Assembly: GCA_947623645.1 (NCBI GenBank) | Contig: CANQHK010000002.1 | Span: 1 to 45,924 of the forward strand | DNA length: 45,924 bases | DNA from: an uncultured Bacilli bacterium | GTDB lineage: Bacteria; Bacillota_I; Bacilli_A; RF39; UBA660 | Direction: 5' to 3' | Shown: positions 7,406 to 15,757 of the stretch, in pieces | How the letters are laid out: every line of letters starts with the position of its first letter | Position numbering within the stretch: the stretch's first letter is position 1 | The notes under the pieces: generated by a model | The model's input: only the letters and a program-made list of their open reading frames with translations | Told to the model about the DNA's origin: nothing | Database searches by the model: none | Translations under genes and position numbers: made by a program

Positions 7406-7984
7406 CTATCTCGGTAAATACAGAAAAATACAAGCCAATATTAAAGTAACGACGACCAAATTAATAGCAAGTAATAAATAGGTTGTAAATGCTTGTTCTT
7501 GGGTAGAGGCTGAACGTTTTTCAAGAAATGGTCGTTCATCTCCACTAAGCTCTCGCATGTAATCGTCATAATATAAATATTCTTTTTGTAAAAAAACTCG
7601 TTCAAAATAAGGATAATCGTCGCTTGCTAAAAACTTTTTTAAAGATGGAAGATTTTCTTTTATAACTTTCAAACACAACATACGAGAAGTTCCATTTTCT
7701 AAAAATGACGAAATCATCATTTGCGAAAGAAGAAGAATATTTTGAAATTTTAAATCTAAAACTTCTTGAATCGGACGTGTTCCTATTTTCTTATAATGAG
7801 AAAAATGAATGTCCGTAGGGTTTGTAAAGCAAACACTAACCGTTTGAAAAGATAATTCTGTTAAGTATTCTCCATTATTATGAAAACGGTGCATTTCTTC
7901 GAAAACAGCATAAAATACCTGACGTTTTTCGAGATCTGTCTTATAACTTGAAAGATATTCCTGCAAACTTAATCGATTATCCAT
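7406..7984 (-). CDS. Unknown tail-anchored protein
   Basis: A 192-aa protein of unknown function between sigH and secE. The first ~160 residues are soluble and rich in Phe, Leu and Glu; one hydrophobic helix close to the C terminus (TYLLLAINLVVVTLILACIFLYL) suggests a tail anchor with the bulk in the cytosol. Around residues 30-60 the text EMHRFHNNGEYLTELS is loosely reminiscent of a degenerate kinase catalytic loop, but the DFG and Lys signatures are not seen and I do not assign that. A GAGGGAG ribosome-binding site supports the start. Confidence 0.7.
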   Translation of the reverse strand: MDNRLSLQEYLSSYKTDLEKRQVFYAVFEEMHRFHNNGEYLTELSFQTVSVCFTNPTDIHFSHYKKIGTRPIQEVLDLKFQNILLLSQMMISSFLENGTSRMLCLKVIKENLPSLKKFLASDDYPYFERVFLQKEYLYYDDYMRELSGDERPFLEKRSASTQEQAFTTYLLLAINLVVVTLILACIFLYLPR

Positions 7985-8024
7985 AAATCTCCCTCACATT
8001 AATTCTTTCTAATTCTATAGAATA

Positions 8025-8642
8025 TTATACAACATAATTTAATTTTTCTAAATATCTTTTTAACTTTTTTCGAATTCGAATTAACTTATTTGAAATATTT
8101 CTTGGTTTAGAAGACAAGAACTTGGCAATGTCCCGAACTTTATACTGATTTAAATAAAGTTCAAAAATTTCTGCTTGGTTAATCGGTAAGGTATAACAAA
8201 AAGTATAAATGTCTTCTTGCAAAAAAAAGGCATCCGCTAAAGCACAAACGTCCATTGTACCATCTGCAAAAAAATTTTGATATTCCGTTTCCTCAGAGAA
8301 ATTGTTATTGAGAGAAACAGAATGTTTATAAATCTGATTTTTGGAAAGTGTTTCAAGGCGAATAATATTGGCAATGGTTTTTTCGAAAACATGATTTAAA
8401 TATGTATAAAGAGAAGAATTCAAAACTTCATCGTAATTTGAAAGAGCACTAAAGAAAGCACAATACATATCTTGCTCTACATCTCTTTTTTCAAGATGAA
8501 ATTGTTGTAAAGTTGGCCACCACTTATAAATATACTTTTTTATTAGTGGTTGATATTTTTGGAAAAGAAGTTCTATTGATTCATCTGAGTTTTCCTTTAT
8601 CATATACAATAATTCATAATCATTTATATCTTTATATTCCAT
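8025..8642 (-). CDS. sigH: RNA polymerase sigma factor, SigH-like
   Basis: Sigma-70 family factor (205 aa from ATG 8642, which follows a strong GGGGGG site; an upstream in-frame ATG would overlap rlmB). Region 2 spans roughly residues 15-100 (LLFQKYQPLIKKYIYKWW, VEQDMYCAFFSALSNYD) and region 4 is the C-terminal helix-turn-helix (LPINQAEIFELYLNQYKVRDIAKFLS). Position between rlmB and secE is that of sigH, which directs early sporulation genes in Bacillus. Sequence divergence from typical SigH is considerable, so the identity rests on synteny plus fold. Ten bases separate it from rlmB. Confidence 0.82.
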   Translation of the reverse strand: MEYKDINDYELLYMIKENSDESIELLFQKYQPLIKKYIYKWWPTLQQFHLEKRDVEQDMYCAFFSALSNYDEVLNSSLYTYLNHVFEKTIANIIRLETLSKNQIYKHSVSLNNNFSEETEYQNFFADGTMDVCALADAFFLQEDIYTFCYTLPINQAEIFELYLNQYKVRDIAKFLSSKPRNISNKLIRIRKKLKRYLEKLNYVV

Positions 8643-8652
8643 ATTTTCCCCC

Positions 8653-9342
8653 CTAATTTTTATGTTTTTGACGAACCACCTCATAAATCATAATTCCTGC
8701 TGCAACACTAGCATTTAAACTATTGACTTCTCCATACATGGGAATGGATGCTACAAAATCACAAGATTTTCGAACCAATGGACTCATTCCTTTTCCCTCA
8801 TTCCCAATAACAATCGCAATTTTTCCCGTATAATCAATGCTTCTATAATCTTGATTCGACATATCTGTTCCAACAACCCAAAATCCATGTTTTTTAAGAA
8901 GTCCAATGGTATCGACTAAATTGGTAACTTGAAAGATTGGAACTTTGGAAGCTGTACCAACACTTGTTTTTAAAACTGTCGCATTGACCGATGCACTTCT
9001 GTCCTTTGGAAGAATCACTCCACTCATTCCTGCTGCTTCGCAAGTTCGAATAATAGCACCTAAATTATGAGGATCCTCCAGATGATCTAAAAGAATCAAA
9101 GAGCAATCATCTTGGTCTAAAACAGAATAAATATCCGAATATTCAAAATCAGCAACTTCGATAGCAATGCCCTGATGAACTCCCGAACATAAATGGTCCA
9201 AAAATTTTTTATCCACATTTTCTGTGGATTGATGAATAAGAGATAAAATTTTACGGTCCGAAAAATCCTTTTGCAAATAAATCTTCTTTGGTTTTTCTTT
9301 TTCCAAATATTCTATACAAGCATTTTTTCCATAAACAATCAT
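8653..9342 (-). CDS. rlmB: 23S rRNA 2'-O-methyltransferase RlmB (SpoU family)
   Basis: SPOUT-class methyltransferase (229 aa) expected to make Gm2251 in 23S rRNA. The N-terminal L30e-like substrate-binding domain occupies about residues 1-75 (IVYGKNACIEYL). The catalytic domain has motif 1 LGAIIRTCEAAG, motif 2 IVIGNEGKGMSP and motif 3 IPMYGEVNSLNASVAAGI, where the topological knot binds SAM. It overlaps mrnC by 4 bp and sits directly before sigH, the Bacillus order. Confidence 0.95.
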   Translation of the reverse strand: MIVYGKNACIEYLEKEKPKKIYLQKDFSDRKILSLIHQSTENVDKKFLDHLCSGVHQGIAIEVADFEYSDIYSVLDQDDCSLILLDHLEDPHNLGAIIRTCEAAGMSGVILPKDRSASVNATVLKTSVGTASKVPIFQVTNLVDTIGLLKKHGFWVVGTDMSNQDYRSIDYTGKIAIVIGNEGKGMSPLVRKSCDFVASIPMYGEVNSLNASVAAGIMIYEVVRQKHKN

Positions 9343-9719
9343 TTGTATTCCTCCAATATCTTTTCCATAATTTCATCGATTCGTGATTTATTTCCTACAA
9401 GATCCAAATACCCAATCACGGCCTCCATTGCAGTTGCATACTTATAAGTCAATATATCACAATTCTTTGGACTTCCATGATTCTTCGCATTTCTTGCTCG
9501 ATGAATAACAGAAAGCTCTTCTTCCGTAAAAAAATCTTCCTCTAAAAACTTCGCTAAAAATTTGGCCTGCCCCTTTGCTTGAACGATTGGTACAACTTTC
9601 TTTTGAAGTTCTAAAACAGAAGGAATTCCTTTTAAAACAAAGAACTTCCGAACATATTCTTCATAGAGTACATCACCTAAATAGGCAAGAACTAAAACAT
9701 TCACTTCAACGACTTTCAA
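9339..9719 (-). CDS. mrnC: Mini-ribonuclease III
   Basis: Mini-III (126 aa), an RNase III catalytic domain without a dsRNA-binding domain, which matures the ends of 23S rRNA in Bacillus. The catalytic helix reads LAYLGDVLYEEYVRKFF and the second acidic motif is in NAKNHGSPK...YKYATAMEAVIGYLDL. The start is TTG at 9719 with an AGGTGAT ribosome-binding site. First gene of an mrnC-rlmB-sigH operon; cysS lies upstream beyond yugP, close to the Bacillus layout. Confidence 0.93.
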   Translation of the reverse strand: MKVVEVNVLVLAYLGDVLYEEYVRKFFVLKGIPSVLELQKKVVPIVQAKGQAKFLAKFLEEDFFTEEELSVIHRARNAKNHGSPKNCDILTYKYATAMEAVIGYLDLVGNKSRIDEIMEKILEEYK

Positions 9720-9736
9720 TTATATCACCTAAAATA

Positions 9737-9765
9737 ATCATAATCGATAAAATTTAAAAACTCAA
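9737..9765 (-). promoter_or_regulatory. Sigma-A promoter for mrnC-rlmB-sigH
   Basis: TTGAGT (9760-9765), 17-bp spacer, TATGAT (9737-9742), 17 bp before the TTG start of mrnC. Confidence 0.7.
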
Positions 9766-9804
9766 GCAAATAAGCGAAAAAGAAACAAAAAATTTTTGTT
9801 GCAC

Positions 9805-9826
9805 CAAAAAAGGAGGAAAACCTCCT
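9805..9826 (-). terminator. Terminator after the YugP-like protease gene
   Basis: AGGAGG-TTTT-CCTCCT stem-loop and U run; the first stem bases are part of the stop codon TAG. Confidence 0.88.
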
Positions 9827-10529
9827 AATCATCATCACTACCTCGAACAATTAAAAACAATCGAAAGATTTCTAACAACGTCGTAGCAAGACCTGCAACA
9901 TAAGTAAGAGCAGCTGCTCGAAGCATATCTTTTCCACCTTCTACTTCGTGATCCGTAAGCAAATTTTCTTTTTCTAGAATGGCAAGAGCTCGTCTCGAAG
10001 CATCAAATTCTGTAGGTAGTGTAACAAGTTGAAAAAGTAAAATAACAAGTAAAAGTCCAATTCCAGCCCAAGCTAGGTCAATCCAACTAAATAAAATTCC
10101 AAGGAAAATAGCAATATAACCAAACTTTGATGCAAAATTTACGAAAGGAACCATGAAACCTCTTAATTTAATAAAGAAATATCCCTCTTTATGTTGAATC
10201 GCATGACCACATTCATGAGCAGCAACACTTAAAGAGGCAATCGACGTTCCATGAAAAATTTCTTTGGATAAACGAACCACTCTTCGATTGGGGTCATAAT
10301 GATCCGTTAAATTTCCAGCAACTTCTGTAACATAAACATCTTTTAATCCATTTTTATCAAGAATCTTGCGAGCAACTTCAACACCTGTAAGCTTCTTTTC
10401 ATTTTCAATAACTCTATATTTCGAATAACGACTTCGAAGATAAAACTCTGCAACTAAAGTAATAATCGTACCTAAAATAATAAGACCATATCCAATAAAA
10501 TCAAACCCCGAATAAGACATATAATACAT
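9825..10529 (-). CDS. YugP-type membrane zinc metallopeptidase
   Basis: Membrane zinc protease of the YugP family (Zn_peptidase_2), 234 aa. An N-terminal membrane segment (FIGYGLIILGTIITLVAEFYL) is followed by a soluble part with the zinc motif AAHECGHAIQH (HExxH) near residue 105, two more membrane helices around residues 135-175, and the conserved TLPTEFDASRRAL, whose Glu may be the third ligand. The physiological substrate is unknown. It lies 15 bp downstream of cysS and ends in its own terminator, so it is probably co-transcribed with cysS. Confidence 0.88.
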   Translation of the reverse strand: MYYMSYSGFDFIGYGLIILGTIITLVAEFYLRSRYSKYRVIENEKKLTGVEVARKILDKNGLKDVYVTEVAGNLTDHYDPNRRVVRLSKEIFHGTSIASLSVAAHECGHAIQHKEGYFFIKLRGFMVPFVNFASKFGYIAIFLGILFSWIDLAWAGIGLLLVILLFQLVTLPTEFDASRRALAILEKENLLTDHEVEGGKDMLRAAALTYVAGLATTLLEIFRLFLIVRGSDDD

Positions 10530-10544
10530 ATTCTTTCCTCCTAT

Positions 10545-11930
10545 CTATATTCTTTCGTAAGTCGTACCTTCTCGAGTATCCAAAAGTCGAATCCCCTGTT
10601 GCAATAATTCATCTCGAATTTTATCAGCAAGTTCAAAATCTTTATTTTTCTTAGCAATATTTCTTTCTTCAATCTTGGAAAGAATTTCTTCTTCCAAATC
10701 AACCTCTTCTTCTTTAGACAAATCCAAAGATAATACTTTGTCAAATTTTTCAATTAAATAAAGTTTCGAAAAATCAGTAAGTTCAGAATCTTTTAAAACA
10801 TCGTAAACAAGGGTTAACATACTAGAAGTATTTAAATCATTTTCAATGGCACTTCGAAATTTCTCATCGTAAAAATCAATTTTTTCTTCATGTAAATCAG
10901 GAGTACGATCCAACTGTTGAACACGTCTTTTTAACTTTTTGTAGGCTCCCTCTGCTTGATCTAAAGCATCATAAGAAAAAACCAAATTGTTCCGATAATG
11001 ACTTCCTAAACAAAAGTAGCGATAAGCAAGAGGAGAATATCCTTTTTTCTGTAAAAGAGAAAGCGTTAAAAACTCCCCACTCGATTTACTCATCTTTCCA
11101 GATTGATCATTTAAATGTTCTCCATGAACCCAATAATTACACCATTTATGTCCAAAATAAGCTTCACTTTGCGCAATTTCATTCGTATGATGAGGGAAAA
11201 TATTATCAACACCACCACAGTGAATATCTAAATATTCTCCTAAATATAAAGCCGAAAGTCCACTACATTCAATATGCCATCCAGGATATCCAACACCCCA
11301 AGGAGAATCCCATTTCATTACTTGATTCGAAAATTTCGATAAAGTAAACCAAAGTCCAAAATCAAAGGGATTCCTTTTCGCTTTATCTTCTTCTACGCTA
11401 TCCCGAACTCCCACCATAAGTTCTTCTGGTTTTTTTCCAGAAAGTTGGTAGTAATCCTTTGCTTTACTAATATCAAAATAAACATTTCCTGAAGATATAT
11501 AAGCATACCCCTCATCCAACATTTTCGAAATCATTCGAATGTACTGATCAATATGATCACTTGCTTTTTCCACAATTTCAGGACGATGAATATTTAAAGC
11601 AGTACAATCTTGAAAGAAAGCATCGGTATAAAACTGAGCAATTTCAGAAACACTTTTACCTTCCCTTTTTGCACCCTTTTCCATTTTATCTTCTCCACTA
11701 TCGGCATCACTTGTCATATGTCCAACATCCGTAATGTTCATAACTCTTTTGACATCGTACCCCAAATAGCGAAGTCCTTTTTCTAAAACATCTTCAAAAA
11801 TATACGTACGAAGATTCCCAATATGAGCATAATTATAAACGGTTGGTCCACACGTATACATCCGAACAATCCCCTCTTCATGAGGAATAAATTCTTCTAC
11901 TTTTCGATGTAATGTATTATAAATTTTCAT
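10545..11930 (-). CDS. cysS: Cysteinyl-tRNA synthetase
   Basis: Class I aminoacyl-tRNA synthetase charging tRNA-Cys (461 aa). Start at ATG 11930 with an AGGAGG site; an in-frame ATG 13 codons upstream has none. The zinc-binding Cys is in MYTCGPTVYNYAHIGNLR, which also contains the HIGN form of the HIGH motif. Further zinc ligands are in HIECSGL and HHTNEIAQSEA, and the KMSKS loop is GKMSKSSGEF. The C-terminal anticodon-binding domain is present. Synteny with mrnC-rlmB-sigH agrees. Confidence 0.97.
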   Translation of the reverse strand: MKIYNTLHRKVEEFIPHEEGIVRMYTCGPTVYNYAHIGNLRTYIFEDVLEKGLRYLGYDVKRVMNITDVGHMTSDADSGEDKMEKGAKREGKSVSEIAQFYTDAFFQDCTALNIHRPEIVEKASDHIDQYIRMISKMLDEGYAYISSGNVYFDISKAKDYYQLSGKKPEELMVGVRDSVEEDKAKRNPFDFGLWFTLSKFSNQVMKWDSPWGVGYPGWHIECSGLSALYLGEYLDIHCGGVDNIFPHHTNEIAQSEAYFGHKWCNYWVHGEHLNDQSGKMSKSSGEFLTLSLLQKKGYSPLAYRYFCLGSHYRNNLVFSYDALDQAEGAYKKLKRRVQQLDRTPDLHEEKIDFYDEKFRSAIENDLNTSSMLTLVYDVLKDSELTDFSKLYLIEKFDKVLSLDLSKEEEVDLEEEILSKIEERNIAKKNKDFELADKIRDELLQQGIRLLDTREGTTYERI

Positions 11931-11985
11931 AAGCCCTCCTATTTTATTATACGATAAAGAAATTTCCAAAGGAACTCTTTTATGT

Positions 11986-11994
11986 ATTATACCA
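11986..11994 (-). promoter_or_regulatory. Possible extended -10 promoter for cysS
   Basis: TGGTATAAT (TGn plus TATAAT) in the gap after clpC; no good -35 box is visible. A second TATAAT lies at 11946-11951. Confidence 0.4.
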
Positions 11995-12002
11995 TAAATA
12001 TG

Positions 12003-12029
12003 AAAAAAAAGATATTCTTTTAGAATACC
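12003..12029 (-). terminator. Terminator after clpC
   Basis: GGTATTC/GAATATC stem with a 5-nt loop and eight U, immediately after the clpC stop codon. Confidence 0.85.
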
Positions 12030-14336
12030 TTACATGGCTTTCAATGTTTGAATCGAAACGTTTTTCTTTCCCAAAAGAATTTCTTGAATAACCAAGGAAT
12101 CAACTTTTTGACTTAATATATGGTCAAGTTTCCGAGCTCCAAATTCTTGATAATTAGACATTTCAATAATTTCGTCCAAAACACTTTTTCGAAGTTGTAA
12201 ATGAATTCCTCTTTCTAAAAACTTTTTTCGAACTTCTTGTAATTTATTTTCCAAAATTTTTCGAATATCTTCTTCTTTCAAAGATTCAAAAACGAGAACT
12301 TCATCAATTCGATTAATAAACTCTATACTTAAAAATTCTTTCAATTTAGAGTGCACAGAACTTGTGTCTTTGCAAAAGCCAATTTCATTTTTTCCAAATC
12401 CAATATTGGAAGTCATAATAATTGTTATGTGGTCAAATCGAACTTTCCTTGAAGTAGCATCCCTCATGAACCCTTCATCAAGAGCTTGTAAAAACAAATT
12501 TAAAACAGCGGGATGAGCCTTTTCAATTTCATCTAAAAGAAGTACTGCATAAGGATGATTTCGAATTTGTTCTAATACATTTTTTCCGTCATTGTATCCA
12601 ACATATCCACTTGGAGATCCAATAATCTTACTAATCGAATGACTTTCTCGATATTCACTCATATCCATGCGAATAAGATTTTCTTCTCCTACTAAAAATT
12701 TAGCATACTCCTTAACGAGCATCGTCTTTCCAACACCCGTTGGACCTACAAATAAGAAAGAGGAAGGTTTGCCTTGCTTTTGAAGGCCAAATTTTATTCT
12801 TTTTGTAAGTTCTAAAAGTTGATGAACCGCTTTCTTTTGCCCAACAATCTTTTTTTGAAAAGCAGATTCCATTTTTGAAAGTTGGCGAAGACCCTTTTCA
12901 TCCAGATCAAAGATTGGAATTTTTGTTTTATTTACAACAACTTCTCGAATATCTTCCAAATGAACTGTTTTTATTTTATTTTGTGAAACTTTTAATGAGT
13001 CGGTATTTAAAATAGACAAAATTTCTTTTTCTCTTTCTTTCATGCGAAGTGCTTCTTGAAAATCCTGCTTTTGAATACATTCCTGTTTTTTCTCTTCTAA
13101 AGTTGTAAGTTCTTTTTTCAAAAGTAGAATCTTTTCATTTTTAGGATTCATTTGTAATTGAACCTTCGAACAAACTTCATCTAATATATCAATAGACTTA
13201 TCTGGTTGTTTCCGATTATACATATATAAATCCGTCAAACGAACAATTTCTTTTAACAGATTATCTTCCATTTTAACTCCATGAAAAGAACAATAAAGAG
13301 GTTTTAGTTCCAATAGAATTTCATATGTTTTTTCAGGAGTTGGCTCTAAAATTTCGAGTTTTTGAAATCTTCTGTCAAAAGCTTTATCTTCTTCAATTGT
13401 CTTTTTATATTCTTCTAAAGTAGTTGCACCAATGAGTTTTAAATTTCCCCTAGCAAGAGCAGGTTTTAGAATATTGGAAGCATCAATTGCTCCTTCTGCT
13501 CCTCCTGCCCCAACTAAAGTATGAACCTCATCAATAAAAATAATCACATCATCTCGTGCTTCAATCTCTTTTAAAATTTTATGCACACGTTCTTCAAATT
13601 CTCCGCGATATTTTGTTCCTGCTACCAAACTAGCAATTTCAACAGCAATAATTCTTTTTCCTTTAAGACTTAAAGGAACTTCTTCTTTAGCAATTCTTCT
13701 TGCCAGTTCTTCAACAACAGCAGTTTTCCCTACCCCTGCTTCTCCAACTAATAATGGATTATTTTTACATCGTCGGCTAAGAATCTCAATCATTCTTAAA
13801 ACTTCTTTCTCTCTTCCGATGACTGGATCAATTTCCCCTCTACTTGCTTTTTTTGTTAAATCAACACCAAATTCTTCGACTAATAATTTTCTTTTTTGCT
13901 TTCCTTTTTTATCCACAAGTTTTGCGGAAAACTCTTCATAGATATCATCGATATCCACATCCATTTGAGCAAGAAGTCGAAGAGCAACGCCATCTCCTTC
14001 TTCAATCATCGCAATTACTAAATGATAAACATTCACTTCCATAGCATTCACTTCTCTTGAAGTAACTGCAGCATTTTCTAAAATTCTCTTTAATAAAGGA
14101 GTATAAATAAACCAAGAATTTTCTTCTTTCCCAATCCCTATAACACGAACGAGTTCTTCCTTAAACCGTTTATAGGATACACCCATCTCTTCAAATTTTA
14201 AGGATATCTCCTCACATTCTTTCAATATTGCCAAAAAAAGATGTTCACTTCCAACATAAGGATGTTTTAATTCCATCATTTCTTTTTTTGCCAAAAGTAA
14301 CACCTTCTGTGCTTCTTCACTAAATCTTGAAAACAT
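12030..14336 (-). CDS. clpC: ClpC-type AAA+ unfoldase
   Basis: Hsp100/Clp ATPase (768 aa) expected to unfold substrates for ClpP. Order: N domain with two Clp repeats (residues 1-140), first AAA+ module (Walker A GEAGVGKTAVVEEL about 200, Walker B IIFIDEVHTLVGAGG), a middle region carrying a UVR-like coiled coil (KKQECIQKQDFQEALRMKEREKEI) and a second AAA+ module (VGPTGVGKTMLVKEY; AVLLLDEIEKAHP). The loop containing NEIGFCKD supplies an IGF tripeptide of the kind that docks ClpP. No ctsR-mcsA-mcsB genes adjoin it, unlike Bacillus, and no CtsR box was noticed upstream. Confidence 0.93.
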   Translation of the reverse strand: MFSRFSEEAQKVLLLAKKEMMELKHPYVGSEHLFLAILKECEEISLKFEEMGVSYKRFKEELVRVIGIGKEENSWFIYTPLLKRILENAAVTSREVNAMEVNVYHLVIAMIEEGDGVALRLLAQMDVDIDDIYEEFSAKLVDKKGKQKRKLLVEEFGVDLTKKASRGEIDPVIGREKEVLRMIEILSRRCKNNPLLVGEAGVGKTAVVEELARRIAKEEVPLSLKGKRIIAVEIASLVAGTKYRGEFEERVHKILKEIEARDDVIIFIDEVHTLVGAGGAEGAIDASNILKPALARGNLKLIGATTLEEYKKTIEEDKAFDRRFQKLEILEPTPEKTYEILLELKPLYCSFHGVKMEDNLLKEIVRLTDLYMYNRKQPDKSIDILDEVCSKVQLQMNPKNEKILLLKKELTTLEEKKQECIQKQDFQEALRMKEREKEILSILNTDSLKVSQNKIKTVHLEDIREVVVNKTKIPIFDLDEKGLRQLSKMESAFQKKIVGQKKAVHQLLELTKRIKFGLQKQGKPSSFLFVGPTGVGKTMLVKEYAKFLVGEENLIRMDMSEYRESHSISKIIGSPSGYVGYNDGKNVLEQIRNHPYAVLLLDEIEKAHPAVLNLFLQALDEGFMRDATSRKVRFDHITIIMTSNIGFGKNEIGFCKDTSSVHSKLKEFLSIEFINRIDEVLVFESLKEEDIRKILENKLQEVRKKFLERGIHLQLRKSVLDEIIEMSNYQEFGARKLDHILSQKVDSLVIQEILLGKKNVSIQTLKAM

Positions 14337-14394
14337 GAAACTCCCTCCATTTCTATTCTATGAATATAATGAGAAAGTTTTAAAAAATATATAC

Positions 14395-14421
14395 AAAAAA
14401 GAATACAAAAATTTGTATTCT
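14395..14421 (-). terminator. Terminator after the 416-aa tail-anchored protein
   Basis: AGAATACAAA/TTTGTATTCT, a 10-bp perfect stem with a tiny loop and U run, overlapping the stop codon. Confidence 0.85.
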
Positions 14422-15670
14422 AAGAAAGCAAGAAATAAACACCTACTGCGATTGCAACAAAATCAATAGCAAGAAAGAACGCAAGCATCATCCAATTGGA
14501 AAGTCCTGCACGAGAAGTTGGATATTCTCCAAGGCTTTTATGAAGTATCTTTTTTTCTGATGATTCTTCCTTTATAGGAGAATCCATTGTCATCTCTTCA
14601 AAATTTTTGGAAGATGGAATTTCGTCTACAGAAGGATTTATTTGTTCTTCTTGTAAATCATTTCTTTTTTCGGCTTTTGGAGAAAGCAAATCTTCTTTAG
14701 AACTCGTTACTAAGGAACGAATTTGATTAACATCATATCCTTCTAAATAAATATCATTTTCTTCCCCTTCAGAATGCAAATAACATTTTGTCGGATCTAC
14801 CTCATTTACTTCTACATTTTTTCCATCTAATAGGACATTTTTTTGAAAGTCTTCAATAATTTGCGGTAGAATATTGTTATCGAAATCTTCTCCATCTTTA
14901 TATTCTAATGTTTCTTTATTGGCAATAACACCATCTTCTTTATGAATGTAAGTTGCTTGAATAATTCTTTCAGATAATTCTTCGCCATCATGCAAAATAG
15001 AAAGACGAATGTGAGCATTAAGTCCAGTTGCTGTTGCTAAAAGTCTTTCGTAGATATGATCTTGGAAGGAACTTAATTCCGGTACTTCATCTTTTTCTTT
15101 TTTCTCTTGGTTCTCTATAGACTTATCTTGAATTGTTTGAACTGCTTTTAAAAATGCATTTTGAATTTCTTCTTCTGCTAAGGAAGAAACCACTAAACGA
15201 TTATCCTCAAACTCTAACCCTTGTTGTTTCAAAAGTTCTTGCATTTCCTTCATATCTGTTTTAACCATATATTTTTTATTGGTAGAATAATTGGCGATAC
15301 CAATTCCAAAGTTTCCTGGATAGTTTAAAGAATTTTTAAAAAGCTCATAAATATTGGCAATTTCTTTATCCATCTCTGATAAATAATTATGATTTTCCTC
15401 ATAAAGGTTCATCGCAGAACGAATATCGGTAAGAAGATAATTTAAGTCGATAGAAGGATTGTTCGTATAAATTACTAAACTACAATTTCCATTCTGATTT
15501 TTCAAAAGAAGATTATATCCTTTTTTCAAACAAACTTCTTGAAATATTTTTAAAAGAACATTATCTTTATCCTGCTTAAAAGAAATAGAATATCCATTTT
15601 CGGAAGAAGAAAGTTCTAAATCATAATTAGAAAGTTTCTCTTGTACATCTTGATATAAGTCTTTCGGCAT
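14420..15670 (-). CDS. Unknown tail-anchored protein
   Basis: A 416-aa protein of unknown function upstream of clpC. It is acidic and soluble for about 390 residues: an N-terminal alpha/beta-like region, a Glu/Lys-rich linker near residue 180, a second folded stretch (SSFQDHIYERLLATATGLNAHIRLSILHDG...) and a disordered Ser/Glu segment around 325-375. A single C-terminal helix (WMMLAFFLAIDFVAIAVGVYFLLS) should anchor it in the membrane with the bulk in the cytosol. The start has a GAGGTGAT site. No known family recognised. Confidence 0.72.
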   Translation of the reverse strand: MPKDLYQDVQEKLSNYDLELSSSENGYSISFKQDKDNVLLKIFQEVCLKKGYNLLLKNQNGNCSLVIYTNNPSIDLNYLLTDIRSAMNLYEENHNYLSEMDKEIANIYELFKNSLNYPGNFGIGIANYSTNKKYMVKTDMKEMQELLKQQGLEFEDNRLVVSSLAEEEIQNAFLKAVQTIQDKSIENQEKKEKDEVPELSSFQDHIYERLLATATGLNAHIRLSILHDGEELSERIIQATYIHKEDGVIANKETLEYKDGEDFDNNILPQIIEDFQKNVLLDGKNVEVNEVDPTKCYLHSEGEENDIYLEGYDVNQIRSLVTSSKEDLLSPKAEKRNDLQEEQINPSVDEIPSSKNFEEMTMDSPIKEESSEKKILHKSLGEYPTSRAGLSNWMMLAFFLAIDFVAIAVGVYFLLS

Positions 15671-15732
15671 TGCTTATCACCTCTATCTTACTACATCATA
15701 TCATATTTTTCCAAAAATGGGAAGAAAAATAC

Positions 15733-15757
15733 CAAAAAAAAAGAAGCCGAGGCTTCT
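15733..15757 (-). terminator. Terminator after the DcuC/YfcC-like transporter
   Basis: AGAAGCC/GGCTTCT stem with a 2-nt loop and nine U residues, overlapping the stop codon. Confidence 0.88.

Noticed and set aside
7406..7984. Degenerate protein kinase
   Set aside because: Only a loose resemblance at the catalytic loop; no Lys, Glu or DFG motifs could be placed.
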